A stretch of DNA of 17,786 bases from Sphingobacteriaceae bacterium. GTDB taxonomy: Bacteria > Bacteroidota > Bacteroidia > Sphingobacteriales > Sphingobacteriaceae. The position numbers and the translations under genes are program-made. This document shows, in pieces, positions 13,934 to 17,786 of this stretch (position 1 is the stretch's first letter; each line of letters starts with the position of its first letter). The DNA is taken from the NCBI GenBank assembly GCA_947478315.1, contig CANJWF010000005.1, positions 1-17,786 of the forward strand. Direction: 5' to 3'. The notes beneath the pieces were generated by a model. That model was not told the DNA's origin. It ran no database searches and was given only the letters and a program-made list of their open reading frames with translations.

Positions 13934-16357
13934 ATGCGTTTTTTTCTACTGTTATTATTGATTACGAGTGTTTCCAAAGCACAGTATAGTGTGGAGGGTA
14001 AGATTGTAGACCTCGAGAATCGGGAGTCGTTGCCTTTTGTTAGTATTGCTATTGTAGGTACACAAAAAGGTATTTCTACTGATATGGAGGGTAATTTTAA
14101 GATTACCTATTCTAAAAAAATTACCAATCTGAAAGTATCGTATGTTGGTTATGAATCTGTTGTATTTAAAATTGAGGGGAATAACAACAATGTTAAAAAT
14201 ATTGTTATTCCACTTAAAAAAACATCTTTTCAGTTGGGAGAGGTGGTTATTGTTCCAGGAGAAAACCCTGCTCATCGAATTATATTAGCGGCATCTAAAA
14301 ATAGAGAAAAGAACAATCCTGATAATATTGCACATTACTCGTGTCATACTTACAGTAAAGTTATGTGTGACTTGCTTGTTAATAGAGGGGTTACGGATAC
14401 TCAAAATCCTGAGTATAATTTATCTAAGAAACTATTAAAATTAGCTCATAACGAACATTTTTTAATTACGGAATCTGTCACGGAGAGGCAATATAAAGCA
14501 CACGGAAATTTAAAAGAAACGGTATTAGGCACTAAAGTTTCGGGTTTATCCGATCCTTCTTTTTCTGTTTTGCCAACGACAGCACAGCCTTTTAGTTTTT
14601 ATGGGGATTACTTTAAAATATTGAACAAACAATACTTTAACCCATTGGCAGAAGGAAGTACACAGAAATATTTTTTTAATATTGAAGATACTTTATTTAA
14701 TGGAAAAGATACCGTATTTGTGATTTCGTTTAGGCCTTCTCGTAAAAGAACTTTTTTGGGTCTTAAAGGTGTATTGCATATTAATACGAATGGTTTTGCT
14801 ATTCAAAAGGTTACGGCTACTCCGTGTGATGAAAGTTCTATTTTGAGTATTAAGTTTGAGCAAGAATATGCATTTGTAAATAATTTACAATGGTTTCCTG
14901 TAAGTTTAAACTATGAGTGGCATTACAAAAATTATCCTTCCAAATACGCTGGGATGAAAATTGTGGGTAAAAGTATTATTTCGGATATTAATTTAAACGT
15001 AAATATTCCTACAGAAACATTTAATGAACAGCAAATGGTTATTGCCGATGATGCTGCGCAAAAAGATGATACTTTTTGGAAAAATCATCGTTCGGATTCT
15101 TTAACACATGATGAACAAAAAACATATCAGGCGATTGATAGTATTGGCAAGGTGTATCATTTAAACGAAGGGTTGAAATTTGCTCAATCTTTAATTACTT
15201 ATAAATATCCCATTGGTTGTATTAATTTAGATGTAAATCGGTTGTTGGATTTTAATCGTCATGAGGGAGTGAGATTAGGATTGGGTTTACACACCAATGG
15301 GCAATTCTTAAAATGGGCAACTATAGGTGGTTACGCTGCTTGGGGTACTTTTGACAATCAATTTAAATACGGAGGAGATGTTAGTTTATTTCCGAGTAAG
15401 CAGCGTGACATGGAAGTTAATTGTTCTTATTTTAACGACGTTATAGAGCCTGCCAAGGCCCAGTATTTTTATCCTCGTACGAGTATTTTTCAAAATTTTG
15501 CTATTGCTCGTATGGATAGGGTAAAACAATATGATATCAAATTTCATAGTAGGTGGTTTAGTTTTTTATCTACGGATGTTTCTATTCGTAAATCGCAACA
15601 TGAACCATTGTATCGTTATGATTATTTGTCATCAAATTTAGCTGAATTTGCAACAATGCCTTTTGATGTTACTGAATTTGTTGCAAAGGCTCGATATGCT
15701 TATCAAGAGCGATTTGTGCAGTCGCTGGGTAAATGGATATCTAAGGGTACGCCTTATCCTGTTTTGCACGCTGTTTATACTAAAGGGCTGTCTATACTTG
15801 GAGGGCATTATACTTACGATAAAATTTCATTGGGGATTGAAAAAACATTGGTAAATAAAAGTTTAGGTGAAACTAAATTGTTATTAGAGGGAGGTATGAT
15901 TGTGGGTGAAACTCCTTATTTTACCTTGTTTAATGGAGATGGTAGTTTTAATAAAGGACAGATTGTTTATGTTAGAAATACTTTTCAAACAGTAGGTTTG
16001 TATGAGTTTTTGTCAGATAGATATGCCTGTTTATTTTTGGCACATAATTTTCGATCGTTGCTATATAAATCCAATAATGAATATTTTAAACCAGAATTAA
16101 CCTGCTATCTTAATGCGGGATTTGGTTCGTTGTCTAATTCAGACCGACATAGTCAATTACGATTTCAAACTATGGAGAAAGGTCTTTATGAATTAGGAGG
16201 AATTATTAATAATATTTTGAGATTTAATTATATGGATTTTATTTATCTAGGAGTTGGTGCAGGGGCTTTTTGTCGGATTGGTAACTATACTTCTTCTGTT
16301 GACCATACGCACCAAAATGTGGTTTATAAGGTAGCTTTCTCTTTGGCTTTTCAATAA
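13934..16357 (+). CDS. Outer-membrane DUF5686 protein with carboxypeptidase-regulatory-like domain
   Basis: An 807-residue envelope protein of unknown function characteristic of Bacteroidota. A signal peptide (MRFFLLLLLITSVSKA, cleavage before Gln17) precedes a carboxypeptidase-regulatory-like beta-sandwich at about 18-100. That domain shows the usual pattern SVEGKIVDLENRESLPFVSI, GTQKGISTDMEGNF and VSYVGYES. The rest, from about 105, matches the DUF5686 layout: a conserved N-terminal region with Tyr/His-rich segments, a periplasmic part, and a C-terminal series of amphipathic strands ending AFSLAFQ, as expected for an outer-membrane barrel. Unlike SusC-type TonB receptors there is no evident plug domain. 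It sits 34 nt after gatC and converges on the oxidoreductase gene with 13 nt between stops. Confidence 0.85.
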   Translation: MRFFLLLLLITSVSKAQYSVEGKIVDLENRESLPFVSIAIVGTQKGISTDMEGNFKITYSKKITNLKVSYVGYESVVFKIEGNNNNVKNIVIPLKKTSFQLGEVVIVPGENPAHRIILAASKNREKNNPDNIAHYSCHTYSKVMCDLLVNRGVTDTQNPEYNLSKKLLKLAHNEHFLITESVTERQYKAHGNLKETVLGTKVSGLSDPSFSVLPTTAQPFSFYGDYFKILNKQYFNPLAEGSTQKYFFNIEDTLFNGKDTVFVISFRPSRKRTFLGLKGVLHINTNGFAIQKVTATPCDESSILSIKFEQEYAFVNNLQWFPVSLNYEWHYKNYPSKYAGMKIVGKSIISDINLNVNIPTETFNEQQMVIADDAAQKDDTFWKNHRSDSLTHDEQKTYQAIDSIGKVYHLNEGLKFAQSLITYKYPIGCINLDVNRLLDFNRHEGVRLGLGLHTNGQFLKWATIGGYAAWGTFDNQFKYGGDVSLFPSKQRDMEVNCSYFNDVIEPAKAQYFYPRTSIFQNFAIARMDRVKQYDIKFHSRWFSFLSTDVSIRKSQHEPLYRYDYLSSNLAEFATMPFDVTEFVAKARYAYQERFVQSLGKWISKGTPYPVLHAVYTKGLSILGGHYTYDKISLGIEKTLVNKSLGETKLLLEGGMIVGETPYFTLFNGDGSFNKGQIVYVRNTFQTVGLYEFLSDRYACLFLAHNFRSLLYKSNNEYFKPELTCYLNAGFGSLSNSDRHSQLRFQTMEKGLYELGGIINNILRFNYMDFIYLGVGAGAFCRIGNYTSSVDHTHQNVVYKVAFSLAFQ

Positions 16358-16370
16358 GCTTTTTATATTG

Positions 16371-17336
16371 TCATTCTACTATTTTTAGTACAACATTACC
16401 AGTTTTTTGTCCCAATTCAACGTATTTGTAAGCCTCTACGATTTGGACTAAGTTATATTGCCTATCAATTACAGGTTTGTATTTACCTTGTTGAACAAGT
16501 TCTTTTAAAAATATAACGTCCTGTTTAGTAATTGATGGAATTGGGAATAAAAGTTTTTTGCCCCTAAAAAAGGGTGTTATAAGTGCAAAAAGTATATTTT
16601 CGTTATTTTTCCCCAGTTCGGTTGAAATATAAATTCCTTTTTCGGTTAGCAGAGGCTTACATTGCCTAAATGAGCTTTTCCCAACTGCATCAAAGATGAA
16701 TTCAAATTTTATTTCTGTCTTTGTGAAATCCTGCGTTTGATAATCAATAACAGTATCTGCACCGAGAGATTTTATAAGCTCTACGTTGTTTGTATTGCAC
16801 ACTGCGGTTACCAGTGCTCCAAAATGTTTTAATAATTGTACAGCAGCAGAACCAATGGCACCTGTTGCTCCGTAAACTAAAACATTTTGTCCACGCTCAA
16901 CTTTTGCTGCTCTTATATCTACTAAGGCATAATGTGCTCCTTCAGAAATGGCTGCAGCTTCATTAAAACTACAGCCTGTAGGCATAGTTGTAATTGCAGC
17001 CGTTTCGGCAATTGTTAAATACTCTCCGTGTCCACCACAGGTTTTGTCGTTAAATCCAAAGACTTTATCGCCTTTATTGAATGTTTTTACACTCTGCCCA
17101 ATTTCTTCTATTATGCCTGCAAACTCACAACCCAATATTTGATGCTTTGGTTTTAAAAACCCAGTCCAAAATCGTGAAATAAAATATTCAGCACTACGGA
17201 AACCCGAGTCAGTCCTGTTTACCGTTGACGAATAAACCTTAACCAATACTTCATAGTCTTTCGGTAGTGGTTTGGGAACTTCCGCTAATTTGGCAACTTC
17301 TGGTGGTCCATATTTTGAATATACAATTGCTCTCAT
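16371..17336 (-). CDS. NAD(P)-dependent oxidoreductase, zinc-independent MDR (quinone oxidoreductase-like)
   Basis: A medium-chain dehydrogenase/reductase of 321 residues from ATG 17336. The N-terminal GroES-like domain has MRAIVYSKYGPPEV and LGCEFAGIIEEIG at 68-80. The Rossmann domain has the nucleotide-binding motif YGATGAIGSAAVQLL at 155-169. The four-cysteine structural zinc motif of classical alcohol dehydrogenases is missing, so a zinc-independent reductase of the quinone oxidoreductase type acting on enones, quinones or aldehydes is most likely; the substrate is unknown. A TTG-initiated extension to 17363 is possible but begins before the family's normal MRA start. It lies 71 nt after yajQ on the same strand, with an inverted repeat in the gap. 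Confidence 0.88.
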   Translation of the reverse strand: MRAIVYSKYGPPEVAKLAEVPKPLPKDYEVLVKVYSSTVNRTDSGFRSAEYFISRFWTGFLKPKHQILGCEFAGIIEEIGQSVKTFNKGDKVFGFNDKTCGGHGEYLTIAETAAITTMPTGCSFNEAAAISEGAHYALVDIRAAKVERGQNVLVYGATGAIGSAAVQLLKHFGALVTAVCNTNNVELIKSLGADTVIDYQTQDFTKTEIKFEFIFDAVGKSSFRQCKPLLTEKGIYISTELGKNNENILFALITPFFRGKKLLFPIPSITKQDVIFLKELVQQGKYKPVIDRQYNLVQIVEAYKYVELGQKTGNVVLKIVE

Positions 17337-17357
17337 TTTGTAGAATTTACATCTAAG

Positions 17358-17389
17358 GCACAATTTTATTTATCGGTTGGTGATTGTGC
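17358..17389. repeat. Inverted repeat upstream of the MDR oxidoreductase gene
   Basis: GCACAAT (17358-17364) and ATTGTGC (17383-17389) form 7-bp arms around 18 nt, between yajQ and the oxidoreductase gene. The spacing suits either a regulator half-site pair or a weak hairpin; no T-tract follows on the minus strand. Chance occurrence cannot be excluded. Confidence 0.35.
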
Positions 17390-17407
17390 GATACTAATAA
17401 ATGTATG

Positions 17408-17786
17408 TTAGTTTCTCATGTTAATGTATTGTAAGGGTAATTCGAAATTTTCAGCTTTGCATAGGCTGATAACGGCTTGCAAATCATCTATTTTTTTACC
17501 TTGCACGCGTACTTGATCGTCCATGATGCTGGCTTGAATTTTTAAACCGCTATCTTTTATTTTTTTGACAATTTTCTTGGCCGTTTCTTTATCTATTCCT
17601 TCTTTTATTTTAAGCTCTTTACGTATCATGTTGCCCGATGCGTAGTGTTCTTTTCCGAAGTCGAGACATTGTGGGTCAATAGCTTGTTTTATCATTCTTG
17701 AGATGATGCTATCTTCAATGGCTTTTAAGCGCATGTCATTTTCGGTGACAATGTTAATTTCGTTTGTTTTTTTATCTAATTCTACG
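17408..17786 (-). CDS. yajQ: YajQ family nucleotide-binding protein, 5' end outside the window
   Basis: YajQ (UPF0234) proteins are small cytoplasmic two-domain proteins that bind nucleotides; some members bind cyclic di-GMP. About 125 C-terminal residues of an expected 160 or so are present. The frame stays open to the window edge, reading VELDKKTNEINIVTEND before the internal Met at 17734, so that ATG is not the true start. Family signatures include MRLKAIEDSIISRMIKQ, FGKEHYASGNMIRKEL, KKIVKKIKDSGLKIQASI, and the ending ENFELPLQYINMRN. It is transcribed leftward toward the oxidoreductase gene. Confidence 0.95.
   Translation of the reverse strand, partial: VELDKKTNEINIVTENDMRLKAIEDSIISRMIKQAIDPQCLDFGKEHYASGNMIRKELKIKEGIDKETAKKIVKKIKDSGLKIQASIMDDQVRVQGKKIDDLQAVISLCKAENFELPLQYINMRN

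Noticed and set aside
17732..17734. ATG as the start of yajQ
   Set aside because: Codons upstream to the window edge encode the conserved YajQ segment VELDKKTNEI, so this Met is internal.

Overview
This window looks like an ordinary core-chromosome segment from an AT-rich member of the Bacteroidota. The evidence is the promoter style (TAnnTTTG boxes, almost no Shine-Dalgarno sequences before starts), several protein families typical of the phylum (a DUF5686 outer-membrane protein with a carboxypeptidase-regulatory-like domain, a DUF5723-like outer-membrane protein, the exported family usually annotated 'asparagine synthetase B'), and Dxs, LipA and CspA sequences of Bacteroidota character. I cannot place it to genus. 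I see no transposase, phage gene, CRISPR array, tRNA, rRNA or defence gene. No previously undescribed system is evident, and I have not forced one.

Layout from left to right. At 1-88 there may be the 3' end of an unidentified gene. panD and an OsmC-family gene form a rightward pair. They run tail to tail into a leftward FtsB/DivIC-like division gene. A divergent spacer leads to a rightward serine-hydrolase lipoprotein gene, which converges on a leftward cspA-type gene across a 23-bp perfect hairpin acting as a two-way terminator. A divergent promoter region then separates csp from dxs (isoprenoid precursor synthesis). dxs is followed closely by a DUF5723-like outer-membrane gene. A leftward block follows: tsaB (tRNA t6A modification) and the conserved rpmH-rnpA-yidD operon (ribosomal protein L34, RNase P protein, membrane-insertion factor). 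rpmH at 8160-8318 is a short gene that is easily missed.

The right half begins, after a 349-bp spacer, with lipA (lipoyl synthase), the exported 'asparagine synthetase B-like' gene and a LOG-family gene, all rightward. They are followed by leftward pcm (protein repair methyltransferase), rightward plsC-like acyltransferase, gatC and a DUF5686 gene, then a leftward MDR-type oxidoreductase and the 5'-truncated yajQ at the right edge.

The most useful non-gene signal is in the promoters. Three unlinked genes (panD, lipA, plsC) have a TAnnTTTG box ending exactly 4 nt before the ATG, which predicts leaderless mRNAs. rpmH and csp instead have full TTTG(-like)-N19-TAnnTTTG promoters with leaders of roughly 77 and 140 nt. 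Other points worth a look are a 12-bp palindrome inside the panD promoter spacer, a CTTTTTT heptamer repeated three times in the signal-peptide region of the AsnB-like gene, and a repeated YTCAAGC word in the csp-dxs spacer. Four of five convergent gene pairs are only 1-32 nt apart with no terminator.
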